From contig NZ_OX419519.1 in NCBI RefSeq assembly GCF_948472415.1, forward strand, positions 3,968,001 to 4,032,000: 64,000 bases of DNA. Reading direction: 5' to 3'. Under the pieces are notes generated by a model that did not search any database, was not told the origin of the DNA, and was given only the letters and a program-made list of their open reading frames with translations. Every line of letters begins with the position of its first letter. The stretch's first letter is position 1. Both the position numbers and the translations under genes were made by a program. This DNA is from Kitasatospora fiedleri (GTDB lineage: Bacteria; Actinomycetota; Actinomycetes; Streptomycetales; Streptomycetaceae). This document shows positions 7,470-15,081 of the stretch, piece by piece.

Positions 7470-8735
7470 CTACGGGATACCCAGTTCGAACAGCACGTAC
7501 CCGGCGTACCAGCCGGAGGCCAGTGCGACGGTGCCCAGGGTGGCCGCCAGCGAGACCCGCGACAGCCGCTTGAGGCCGACCGCGATCGGGAGGAAGAGCG
7601 GGAAGCAGGGCAGCAGGTAGCGGGAGGTGTTGCCGAAGATCTGCTGGCTGCCGAGCACCAGGACCAGGGTGATGCCGGTGTAGACGAGCAGGAAGACCGG
7701 CGGGCGCATCCGGACCAGCAGGAAGACGAGTATCGGCAGCGAGAACACCAGGAACAGCGCGATCAGGTCCTCGGTGGGGTAGCCGAAGATGTAGTCGTGC
7801 TGCCCGAACAGCAGGTTCCGGAGCACGTTGCCGGTGTGCTTGCCCCAGTCGAAGAAGTGCAGCCAGGCCCCGCGCTGGAGGTCGAAGTAGGCGGTCCAAC
7901 TGCCCATCCGCCAGCTCGCCCAGGCGAGGTAGCCGACGAACCCGAGCGGGGCGATCACCAGCGCGGCCAGCGGGCCGAGCACCCCGTCCCGGCGCTTCCA
8001 GAGCGCGATCAGCGCGGCCACGCCGACCGCCGCGGCCAGCGCGGCCGAGGTCGGCCGGTTCAGGCCCGCGACGAACGAGGTGACGCCCGCGGCCAGCCAG
8101 TTGCGGGTCATCACGAAGTAGCAGGCCCAGGCGGCCAGCGCGACGAACAGCGAGTCCGAGTAGACCGCCCACTCGACGCCCGAGCCCGGGAACAGGCCCC
8201 AGACCGCGGCCGCGATCACCGCCGCCCGGTGGCCCGCGAGCAGCTTGGCCACCGCGTAGATGCCGGCCGCCGCGACGAACGAGGACAGCACCGAGACCAC
8301 GATGCCCGCGCCCAGCGTGTTCAGGCCGGTCACCGCGGAGACCATCTTGATCATGCCGGGGTAGAGCGGGAAGAACGCGACCGAGTTCTGCTCCAGCGTC
8401 CACGGGCCGGAGGTGGACGGCAGCAGCTTCGGGTCGTAGCCGTTCAGCGCGACCTGCTGGTACCACCAGCCGTCCCAGCCGCCGAGCACGTCCCAGACGT
8501 GCTTGCCGCCGCCGAACCGCGGGTCCTTGGTCAGGTACTCGCCGGACCAGGACAGCAGCCACATGAAGGAGGTGAAGGCGATCAGCCGGACCGCCGCGAA
8601 CACCGCCAGGGCCGGCCCGTACTCGGCCAGGACGTGCCGCAGCCAGGCCCGCGGGCCGGGCGCGGGGGCGCCGCTCTCCACGGGCGGATCGGGTCGCTCG
8701 GCCACTTCGGTGTCGGGGCTCGCTGCCATCGCCAT
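7470..8735 (-). CDS. PIG-V-like mannosyltransferase, multi-pass membrane protein
   Basis: 421 residues with about eight to ten membrane helices. The first luminal loop carries GGWDGWWYQQVALNGYD, and VAFFPLYPGMIKM follows; both are signatures of the PIG-V/GPI-mannosyltransferase-II-like (GT76-related) family of actinobacteria. These use polyprenyl-phosphate mannose on the outer face of the membrane. The N-terminal 30 residues are Pro/Glu-rich and cytoplasmic. AGGA precedes the ATG by five bases. The neighbouring divergent GT2 could supply the lipid-linked sugar. Acceptor unknown. Confidence 0.8.
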   Translation of the reverse strand: MAMAASPDTEVAERPDPPVESGAPAPGPRAWLRHVLAEYGPALAVFAAVRLIAFTSFMWLLSWSGEYLTKDPRFGGGKHVWDVLGGWDGWWYQQVALNGYDPKLLPSTSGPWTLEQNSVAFFPLYPGMIKMVSAVTGLNTLGAGIVVSVLSSFVAAAGIYAVAKLLAGHRAAVIAAAVWGLFPGSGVEWAVYSDSLFVALAAWACYFVMTRNWLAAGVTSFVAGLNRPTSAALAAAVGVAALIALWKRRDGVLGPLAALVIAPLGFVGYLAWASWRMGSWTAYFDLQRGAWLHFFDWGKHTGNVLRNLLFGQHDYIFGYPTEDLIALFLVFSLPILVFLLVRMRPPVFLLVYTGITLVLVLGSQQIFGNTSRYLLPCFPLFLPIAVGLKRLSRVSLAATLGTVALASGWYAGYVLFELGIP

Positions 8736-8884
8736 CAGGTCCTGTCTGGGTCTCGGGCCCCGCCGGGCCGCCCGGATTCTCGGGCGAGCCTACGGCACGC
8801 ACCACTGGTCCGTACCTGACGGGACGGCACGTGGCTACACTCCCCACCATCGGACGGACGTCACCCACTCGGCGGGAGAAACTG

Positions 8885-9988
8885 ATGACTGCAGCGGCTC
8901 AGGAGGGCACCCTGCTGTCGGTGGTCGTCCCGATGTACGACGAGGAGGACGCGCTGCCCGCCTTCGCGGCCCGGATGCGCCCGGTGCTGGACGGCCTCGG
9001 CGCCCGCTACGAGGTGCTCGCGGTGGACGACGGCAGCACCGACAAGACCGCCGCCCTGCTGCGCGACCTGTCCGCGGACTGGCCCGAGCTGCGGATGGTC
9101 CGGCTGCGCCGCAACAGCGGCCACCAGGCCGCGCTGACCGCCGGTCTCGACCACGCCGTCGGCGCCTACGTGGCCAGCATCGACGCCGACCTCCAGGACC
9201 CGCCGGAGAAGATCCCCGACATGCTGGAACTGGCCCGCCGCGAGGGCCTGGACATCGTGTACGGGGTGCGCGAGGACCGCTCCACCGACACCGGCTTCAA
9301 GCGCTGGACGGCCGGCGGCTACTACTGGCTGATCCGCCGCCTGGTGGGGCGGCAGGTGCCGTCCAACGCCGGCGACTTCCGGCTGCTCAGCCGGGAGGCC
9401 GTCGAGGCGCTCCGGGAACTGCCCGACCAGCAGCGGGTCTACCGGCTGCTGGTGCCCTGGCTGGGCTTCCCCAGCGGCGAGGTGCGCTACGTCCGCGAGG
9501 AGCGGGTCGCCGGGAGCACCAAGTACCCGCTGACCAAGATGGTCCGGCTCGCCCTGGACAGCATCACCGGCTTCTCCGCCGCCCCGCTGCGGCTGGCCAC
9601 CTGGCTGGGCACCGTCGCCTTCTTCACCTGCCTGCTGCTGCTGGCCTTCTGCCTGACCGTCTACCTGGTCGGCGCCACCGTGCCCGGCTGGACCTCGCTC
9701 TTCGTCGGCCTGCTGTTCATCGGCGGGGTGCAGCTGATCTGCGTGGGACTGCTCGGCGAGTACGTGGCCCGGATCTACAGCGCGGTGCAGCGCCGGCCCG
9801 CCTACTTCGTCGCCGAGGACACCGCGGGGCCGGCCGGGCGGACCGCCGCCCGGCCGGCGGTCCGGTCGGCGATCAGGCCCGAGGTCCGGTCCGAGGCCAG
9901 GCCCGAGGTCCGGTCCGAGGCCAGGCCCGAGGCCAGGTCCGAGGCCAGGTCCGAGGCCGTGGACGGCACCGGGCGGGCCGGGGTCTGA
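8885..9988 (+). CDS. GT2 family glycosyltransferase (DPM/GtrB-like) with repeat tail
   Basis: 367 residues; the ATG at 8885 has GGGAG seven bases upstream and is preferred over the longer frame from 8831. The catalytic domain has LLSVVVPMYDEEDALP, VDDGSTDKT and SIDADLQDPPEKIP (DxD), as in polyprenyl-phosphate hexose synthases (GtrB, ArnC). Two membrane helices follow (about residues 235-255 and 270-290), with the family motif GVQLICVGLLGEYVARIY. The last 50 residues are Arg/Glu-rich degenerate repeats (RSEARPEV). It is divergent from the PIG-V-like gene, so the two may share a pathway. TACACT at 8836-8841 could be a -10 element. Confidence 0.85.
   Translation: MTAAAQEGTLLSVVVPMYDEEDALPAFAARMRPVLDGLGARYEVLAVDDGSTDKTAALLRDLSADWPELRMVRLRRNSGHQAALTAGLDHAVGAYVASIDADLQDPPEKIPDMLELARREGLDIVYGVREDRSTDTGFKRWTAGGYYWLIRRLVGRQVPSNAGDFRLLSREAVEALRELPDQQRVYRLLVPWLGFPSGEVRYVREERVAGSTKYPLTKMVRLALDSITGFSAAPLRLATWLGTVAFFTCLLLLAFCLTVYLVGATVPGWTSLFVGLLFIGGVQLICVGLLGEYVARIYSAVQRRPAYFVAEDTAGPAGRTAARPAVRSAIRPEVRSEARPEVRSEARPEARSEARSEAVDGTGRAGV
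9875..9958 (+). repeat. in-frame 24-bp tandem repeat at a gene's 3' end
   Basis: Three 24-base units (9875-9898, 9899-9922, 9923-9946) and a half unit encode an 8-residue repeat of the type RPEVRSEA in the C-terminus of the GT2 protein. Units 1 and 2 are identical, suggesting recent slippage. Confidence 0.8.
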
Positions 9989-10035
9989 GACCACCCGCCG
10001 GGGCGGGCCGCCGCGGCCCCGGGGATACTCGTGGC

Positions 10036-10620
10036 ATGGCCGATCACTCCCCGCGCGCCGCCTACACCGTCGACTCGCTGCTCGCCGTCACCGTGCGGGT
10101 CTTCAACGAACGCGGCTACGACGGCACTTCGATGGAGGACCTGTCCAGGGCCGCCGGGATCTCCAAGTCCTCGATCTACCACCACGTGCGCGGCAAGGAG
10201 GAACTGCTGCGCCTCGCCGTCGGCCGGGCGCTGGACGCGCTGTTCGCGATCCTCGACGAGCCGGCCGCCGTCGCGGGCCGCCCGGTGGACCGGCTGGAGC
10301 ACGTGGTGCGCCGCACCGCCGAGGTGCTGCTGGCCGAGCTGCCGTACGTGACGCTGCTGCTGCGGGTGCGCGGCAACACCGGCACCGAGCAGTGGGCGCT
10401 GGAGCGGCGGCGCGACTTCGACCACCGGGTCGCCGAGCTGGTGCAGGACGCCGTCACCGCCGGACAGCTGCGCGCCGACGTCGAGCCCCGGCTGGCCACC
10501 CGGCTGCTGTTCGGCACGGTCAACTCGCTGGTGGAGTGGTACCGCCCGGGCCAGCGCGGCACCGAGGCGCTGCCCGACGCGGTGGCCCGGTTCGCCTTCG
10601 AGGGGCTGCGCGCCCGCTGA
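10036..10620 (+). CDS. paaR: PaaR-like TetR family regulator
   Basis: 194 residues. The N-terminal HTH (FNERGYDGTSMEDLSRAAGI, then SKSSIYHHVRGKEELL) is typical TetR; the C-terminal domain would bind an acyl-CoA ligand. The family most like it represses phenylacetate genes and responds to phenylacetyl-CoA. The location between paaN and the oxoacid dehydrogenase operon, and the two PaaR-like boxes (7333 and 11263), support the name; the identification is inference. GATACT (10024-10029) lies seven bases before the ATG with no Shine-Dalgarno, so the mRNA is probably leaderless. Confidence 0.75.
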   Translation: MADHSPRAAYTVDSLLAVTVRVFNERGYDGTSMEDLSRAAGISKSSIYHHVRGKEELLRLAVGRALDALFAILDEPAAVAGRPVDRLEHVVRRTAEVLLAELPYVTLLLRVRGNTGTEQWALERRRDFDHRVAELVQDAVTAGQLRADVEPRLATRLLFGTVNSLVEWYRPGQRGTEALPDAVARFAFEGLRAR

Positions 10621-10661
10621 CCCGCTGGCCCGCTGGCCCGCTGGCCCGCTGACCCGCTGAG
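10614..10661 (+). repeat. 8-bp tandem repeat from the tetR stop codon onward
   Basis: About six units of CCGCTGRC, period 8, run from the stop codon of the TetR gene (10618-10620) to 10661. Confidence 0.75.
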
Positions 10662-10693
10662 CGCCCGCCGGACGCCGGCCGGCCCCGGCCCCG

Positions 10694-11161
10694 TTACGGG
10701 CCGTCCGCCGGGATCTGGTCGGTCTCCTCGAACACCAGCATGGTGCGGGTGCCCAGCACCTCCGGGATCGACTGGATGCTGCCCAGCACCAGCTCGCGCA
10801 GCGCCCGGTTGTCCGCCGTGTGGACCAGCATCAGCACGTCGTCGTCGCCGCCGACCAGCGCGATGTGCGCCACCCCGGGCAGGCGCAGCAGTTGCTCGCG
10901 CACGGTGCGCCAGGAGTTCTGCACGATCCGCAGCGTGACGTACGCGGACGCGGCCTGCCCGGCCTTCTCGTGGTCGACCCGGGCGGTGAAGCCGCGGATC
11001 ACGCCGTCCTCGACCATCCTGGAGATCCGGGCGTACGCGTTCGCCCGGGACACGTGCACCCGCTCGGCCACCGAGCGGATCGAGGCCCGGCCGTCCTGCT
11101 GCAGCAGCCGCAGGATCGACCGGTCCACCCGGTCGAGTCTGGACACCTGTTCAGCCGACAT
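10694..11161 (-). CDS. bkdR: Lrp/AsnC family regulator, divergent from the oxoacid dehydrogenase operon
   Basis: 155 residues. The N-terminal AsnC-type HTH (LDRVDRSILRLLQQDGRASI; HVSRANAYARISRM) is followed by a RAM effector domain (AYVTLRI, ALVGGDDDVLMLVH). Lrp-type activators or repressors of branched-chain keto-acid dehydrogenase operons (BkdR) sit divergently in the same way, so the symbol is by context. A 15-bp palindrome in the shared promoter (11244-11258) is a plausible site. The ATG at 11161 is the first that gives a normal Lrp start. Confidence 0.8.
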   Translation of the reverse strand: MSAEQVSRLDRVDRSILRLLQQDGRASIRSVAERVHVSRANAYARISRMVEDGVIRGFTARVDHEKAGQAASAYVTLRIVQNSWRTVREQLLRLPGVAHIALVGGDDDVLMLVHTADNRALRELVLGSIQSIPEVLGTRTMLVFEETDQIPADGP

Positions 11162-11243
11162 GGCCCCCCATCCCTCGTGATTGGACGTGCTGGCCCCAGC
11201 AGACCTCCCTTTCGGCCGACTGTCCACCGTCTTGACGGGGATA

Positions 11244-11258
11244 TGGTCAAGATGACCA
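11244..11258. promoter_or_regulatory. 15-bp palindrome, likely Lrp/AsnC operator
   Basis: TGGTCA (11244-11249), AGA, TGACCA (11253-11258): perfect 6-bp arms with a 3-base centre, the size and symmetry of Lrp-family sites. It overlaps a second inverted repeat, CTTGAC (11231-11236) with GTCAAG (11246-11251). It lies between the divergent regulator and E1alpha genes. Confidence 0.55.
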
Positions 11259-11262
11259 GACG

Positions 11263-11276
11263 ACCGAACAATCGGT
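11263..11276. promoter_or_regulatory. second PaaR-like box
   Basis: ACCGAACAATCGGT (11263-11276) differs from the paaN box at one base (the central CG is CA) and lies 33 bases before the E1alpha ATG. Confidence 0.5.
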
Positions 11277-11308
11277 AGGGAGCCCCCATCACCCCGGAGG
11301 TGCCCGAG

Positions 11309-12478
11309 ATGACCGTCCTGGACCACAGGAAGCAGGCCGCCCGAGCCGGAGCGGCCGACCCGGCCGACGTGCCCGGCTGGCGGCCCGGCGCCACCGCGCC
11401 CCGCACCGACCCCGCCCCGCTGCTGCCCGACGCCGAGCCGTACCGGGTGCTGGGCACCCCCGCCGCCGAGGCGGCCGACCCCGGCCTGCTGCGCGAGCTG
11501 TACCGGCGGCTGGTGGCCGGCCGCCGCTACAACCAGCAGGCCACCACCCTCACCAAGCAGGGCCGGCTCGCCGTCTACCCGGCCTCCACCGGCCAGGAGG
11601 CCTGCCAGGTGGCCGCCGCGCTCGCGCTGCGCCCCGCGGACTGGCTGTTCCCCTCCTACCGGGACACCCTGGCCGTGGTCGCCCGCGGCGTCGACCCGCT
11701 GGAGGCGCTCACCCTGCTGCGCGGCGACGCGCACACCGGCTACGACCCGCGCGCCACCCGCACCGCCCCGCTCTGCACCCCGCTGGCCACCCAGGTCCCG
11801 CACGCCGTCGGCCTGGCGCACGCCGCCCGGCTGGCCGGCGACGACACGGTGGCGCTCGCCCTGCTCGGCGACGGCGGCACCAGCGAGGGCGACTTCCACG
11901 AGGGCCTGAACTTCGCGGCCGTGCTGCACGCCCCCGTGGTGTTCCTGGTGCAGAACAACGGCTACGCGATCTCCGTCCCGCTGACCCGGCAGTCCGCCGC
12001 CCCGACCCTGGCCCACAAGGCGGTCGGCTACGGGATGCCCGGCCGACTGGTCGACGGCAACGACGCGCTCGCCGTGCACCGGGTGCTCACCGAGGCCGTC
12101 GAGCGGGCCCGCACCGGCGGCGGCCCGACCCTGGTGGAGGCGCTCACCTACCGGGTCGAGGCGCACACCAACGCCGACGACGCCACCCGCTACCGGTCGG
12201 CCGAGGAGGTCGACGCCTGGCAGGCGCACGACCCGGTCCGGCTGCTGGAGGACGCCCTGCGCGGGCGCGGCCTGCTGGACGAGGACCTGGTCGCCGACGC
12301 CGCCGAGCGGGCCGAGCAACTGGCCGCCCGGATGCGCGCCGAGTTCCACACCGACCCCGAGCTCGACCCGATGTCGCTGTTCGCGCACGTCTACGCCGAA
12401 CCCACCCAGCAGCTGCGCGAGCAGGCCGCCCGACTGGCCGCCGAACTCGCCGCGGAGGCCGAGGTGCACGGCCGATGA
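11309..12478 (+). CDS. bkdA: 2-oxoacid dehydrogenase E1 alpha subunit (branched-chain type)
   Basis: 389 residues; the ATG at 11309 has GGAGG eight bases upstream and is preferred over the GTG at 11300. The ThDP motif starts at LLGDGGTSEGDFHEGLNFA and ends at NNGYAIS (GDG...NN). The loop YRVEAHTNADDATRYRS carries the phosphorylation-loop-like segment of BCKDH-type enzymes. It decarboxylates branched-chain 2-oxoacids (or pyruvate) to give acyl groups; in Streptomyces these provide isobutyryl- and methylbutyryl-CoA starter units for fatty acids. It is first in the operon; the next ATG overlaps its stop. Confidence 0.88.
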   Translation: MTVLDHRKQAARAGAADPADVPGWRPGATAPRTDPAPLLPDAEPYRVLGTPAAEAADPGLLRELYRRLVAGRRYNQQATTLTKQGRLAVYPASTGQEACQVAAALALRPADWLFPSYRDTLAVVARGVDPLEALTLLRGDAHTGYDPRATRTAPLCTPLATQVPHAVGLAHAARLAGDDTVALALLGDGGTSEGDFHEGLNFAAVLHAPVVFLVQNNGYAISVPLTRQSAAPTLAHKAVGYGMPGRLVDGNDALAVHRVLTEAVERARTGGGPTLVEALTYRVEAHTNADDATRYRSAEEVDAWQAHDPVRLLEDALRGRGLLDEDLVADAAERAEQLAARMRAEFHTDPELDPMSLFAHVYAEPTQQLREQAARLAAELAAEAEVHGR

Positions 12479-13482
12479 GCACCGCCACCCGCGAGCAGTC
12501 CGGCCTGCGCACCGGCACCATGGCGCAGGCCCTCAACCTCGCGCTGCGCGACGCGCTGCGCGCCGACGACACCGTGCACGTGCTCGGCGAGGACGTCGGC
12601 GCGCTCGGCGGCGTCTTCCGGATCACCGACGGCCTGACCGCCGAGTTCGGCCCCGACCGCTGCCTGGACACCCCGCTGGCCGAGGCGGGCATCCTCGGCA
12701 CCGCCGTCGGCATGGCCATGTACGGGCTGCGCCCGGTGGTCGAGATGCAGTTCGACGCCTTCGCCTACCCGGCGCTGGAGCAGCTGTTCTCGCACGTCGC
12801 CAAGATGCGCAACCGCACCGCCGGGAAGCTCCCGCTGCCGATCACCGTCCGCATCCCGTACGGCGGCGGCATCGGCGGCGTCGAGCACCACAGCGACGCC
12901 TCCGAGGCGTACTACGCGGCCACCCCCGGCCTGCACGTGGTCACCCCCGGCACCGTCGCCGACGCGTACGGGCTGCTGCGGGCCGCGATCGCCTCGGACG
13001 ACCCGGTGGTGTTCCTGGAGCCCAAGCGGCTCTACTGGGGCAAGGACGGGTGGGACCCGGCGGCGGCCGTCGAACCGATCGGGAAGGCCGTGCTGCGCCG
13101 CCCCGGCAGCTCCGCGGTGCTGGTCACCTACGGGCCCTCGCTGCCGGTCTGCCTGGAGGCCGCCGAGGCGGCGAAGGCCGAGGGGTGGGACCTGGCGGTG
13201 CTCGACCTGCGCTCGCTGGTGCCGTTCGACGAGGCCACCGCCTGCGAGGTGGTCCGCTCGCTGGGCCGGGCCGTGGTGGTGCACGAGTCGGCGGGCTTCG
13301 GCGGGGCCGGGGCGGAGATCGCCGCCCGGCTGACCGAGAAGTGCTTCCACCACCTGGCCGCGCCGGTGCTGCGGGTCACCGGCTTCGACGTCCCGTACCC
13401 GCCGCCGATGCTGGAGCACCACCACCTGCCCGGGGTGGACCGGATCCTGGACGCCGTCGCCCGGCTCCAATGGGAGGAGTGA
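12475..13482 (+). CDS. bkdB: 2-oxoacid dehydrogenase E1 beta subunit
   Basis: 335 residues beginning at an ATGA overlap with bkdA, so translation is coupled. It shows the transketolase pyrimidine-binding domain (LGEDVGALGGVFRITDGL; DTPLAEAGILGTAVGMAMYG) with the conserved Glu that activates ThDP, then a transketolase C-terminal domain (VLVTYGPSL; VHESAGFGG). It forms the alpha2beta2 E1 with bkdA. Confidence 0.9.
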   Translation: MSTATREQSGLRTGTMAQALNLALRDALRADDTVHVLGEDVGALGGVFRITDGLTAEFGPDRCLDTPLAEAGILGTAVGMAMYGLRPVVEMQFDAFAYPALEQLFSHVAKMRNRTAGKLPLPITVRIPYGGGIGGVEHHSDASEAYYAATPGLHVVTPGTVADAYGLLRAAIASDDPVVFLEPKRLYWGKDGWDPAAAVEPIGKAVLRRPGSSAVLVTYGPSLPVCLEAAEAAKAEGWDLAVLDLRSLVPFDEATACEVVRSLGRAVVVHESAGFGGAGAEIAARLTEKCFHHLAAPVLRVTGFDVPYPPPMLEHHHLPGVDRILDAVARLQWEE

Positions 13483-14798
13483 TGGCGGTGCCCGTGGTCC
13501 GCGAGTTCACGCTGCCCGACCTCGGTGAGGGGCTCACCGGGGCCGAGGTGGTGCGCTGGATGGTCGAGGTCGGCGAGGTGATCGCCGTCGACCAGCCGGT
13601 GGTGGAGGTGGAGACCGCCAAGGCGGTGGTCGAGGTGCCCTGCCCGTACGGCGGGGTGGTGACCGCGCGGTACGGCGAGGTCGGGCAGGAGGTGCCGGTC
13701 GGCGCGCCGCTGGTGACCGTCGCGGTGGCGCCCGCGCCCGGGGACGCCCCGGCCGCCGAGCCCGCGGTGGAGCGCCCGCTGGTCGGGTACGGGGTCGCCG
13801 AGACCCGGCGGGCCGGACGGCGGCGGGTGCTGCCGGGGGGCGCGCCCGCGTCCGCCGCGCCCGTCGCGTCCGTCGCGGTGGTCGAGCCCGTTGCGGTGGT
13901 CGAGCCCGCTGCGGCTCCGGCTCCGGCGGCGGCTCCGGCCGTGGTGGCGGTGATCTCGCCGCTGGTGCGCCGGATCGCCCGGGAGCACGGGCTGGACCTG
14001 GCCGAGGTGGCCGGGAGCGGGCCGGACGGGCTGGTCATCCGGCGGGACGTGGAGCGGGCGATCGGGGCGACCGCCGCGCCCGAGCCGGTCGCCGTTCCAC
14101 GTGGAACCGATCCGGACGAGGAACTGGTGCCGCTGCGCGGGCTGCGCCGGGCGGTGGCCGAGAAGCTGACCCGCAGCCACCGGGAGATCCCGGCCGCGAC
14201 CTGCTGGGTGGACGCCGACGCCACCGAACTGATGGCGCTGCGCGCCCAGTTGAACCAGGTGCCGGGCCCGAAGGTGAGCGTGCTGGCGCTGCTGGCCCGG
14301 ATCTGCCTGGCCGGGCTGGAGCGCTTCCCCGAGCTGAACGCGAGCGTCGAGGGCGAGTCGGTGCGCCGGTACCGGGCCGTGCACCTGGGGTTCGCGGCGC
14401 AGGGCCCGCGCGGCCTGCTGGTGCCGGTGGTCCGGGACGCCCGGCGACTGGGCACCGAGCGGCTGTCCGAGGAGCTGGCCCGGCTGACCGGGGCGGCCCG
14501 GGAGGGCACCCTGGCCCCGGCGGAGCTGACCGGCGGGACGTTCACGCTGAACAACTACGGCGTGTTCGGGGTGGACGGCTCGACGCCGCTGCTCAACCAC
14601 CCCGAGGCCGCGATGCTCGGGGTGGGGCGGATCGCCCCCAAGCCGTGGGTGCACCAGGGGGAGTTGGCGGTCCGCCAGGTCACCCAGCTCTCCTTCACCT
14701 TCGACCACCGGGTGTGCGACGGGGGCACGGCGGGCGGCTTCCTGCGGTTCGTCGCGGACTGCGTGGAGCGCCCGGGGACGCTGCTGCGGGCGCTGTGA
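13482..14798 (+). CDS. bkdC: dihydrolipoamide acyltransferase E2 of the oxoacid dehydrogenase
   Basis: 438 residues; the ATG overlaps the bkdB stop by one base (TGATG). A lipoyl domain occupies residues 1-80 with the lipoylated Lys47 in VEVETAKAVV. A Pro/Ala-rich linker (about 85-155) leads to a peripheral-subunit-binding domain (ISPLVRRIAREHGLDL). The acyltransferase core ends in FTFDHRVCDGGTAGG, containing the catalytic His and Asp. No E3 gene follows. The linker carries a parS-like site in rare codons (14094-14107), and a tandem repeat starts at the stop codon. Confidence 0.92.
   Translation: MAVPVVREFTLPDLGEGLTGAEVVRWMVEVGEVIAVDQPVVEVETAKAVVEVPCPYGGVVTARYGEVGQEVPVGAPLVTVAVAPAPGDAPAAEPAVERPLVGYGVAETRRAGRRRVLPGGAPASAAPVASVAVVEPVAVVEPAAAPAPAAAPAVVAVISPLVRRIAREHGLDLAEVAGSGPDGLVIRRDVERAIGATAAPEPVAVPRGTDPDEELVPLRGLRRAVAEKLTRSHREIPAATCWVDADATELMALRAQLNQVPGPKVSVLALLARICLAGLERFPELNASVEGESVRRYRAVHLGFAAQGPRGLLVPVVRDARRLGTERLSEELARLTGAAREGTLAPAELTGGTFTLNNYGVFGVDGSTPLLNHPEAAMLGVGRIAPKPWVHQGELAVRQVTQLSFTFDHRVCDGGTAGGFLRFVADCVERPGTLLRAL
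14094..14107. other. parS-like centromere site inside bkdC
   Basis: GTTCCACGTGGAAC is a perfect 14-bp palindrome that differs from the Streptomyces ParB-binding consensus GTTTCACGTGAAAC by two symmetric bases. It is read as GTT CCA CGT GGA, four codons that are rare in this genome. That suggests selection on the DNA itself. Confidence 0.65.
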
Positions 14799-14876
14799 CC
14801 TGCGGGGGGCGCGCCGTGACCTGCGGGGGCGCGCCGTGACCCGCGAGGGCGTGCGGTGGTGCGCGGGGGCGCGCCG
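14796..14876 (+). repeat. 20-bp tandem repeat starting at the bkdC stop codon
   Basis: Four units (21+20+20+20 bases, two strongly diverged) of the type TGACCTGCGGGGGCGCGCCG, the first TGA being the stop codon itself. Confidence 0.75.
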
Positions 14877-15081
14877 TGAGGTCCGGCCGGGCTCCACGGG
14901 GGCGCCGCCCGGCGGGTGAGGGTAGCGGGTGGACGGCCCGGATGTCCGGGGTTCGCCGGATTCGTCGGATGAGCTGTGCGGTCGGTGTCACTGTGCTGGG
15001 GCGTCAGTACACAGGTCGATCGGAAGCGAAACGATTCTCTTGAGCGCTCGTCAGCTCGTCCGGGAGAGCAGGCCGTCGAAG

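Noticed and set aside
5547..8819. A 1090-residue plus-strand open frame opposite paaN and the mannosyltransferase
   Set aside because: Gly/Arg/Gln-rich, no domains, exactly antisense to well-supported genes; a GC-skew shadow.
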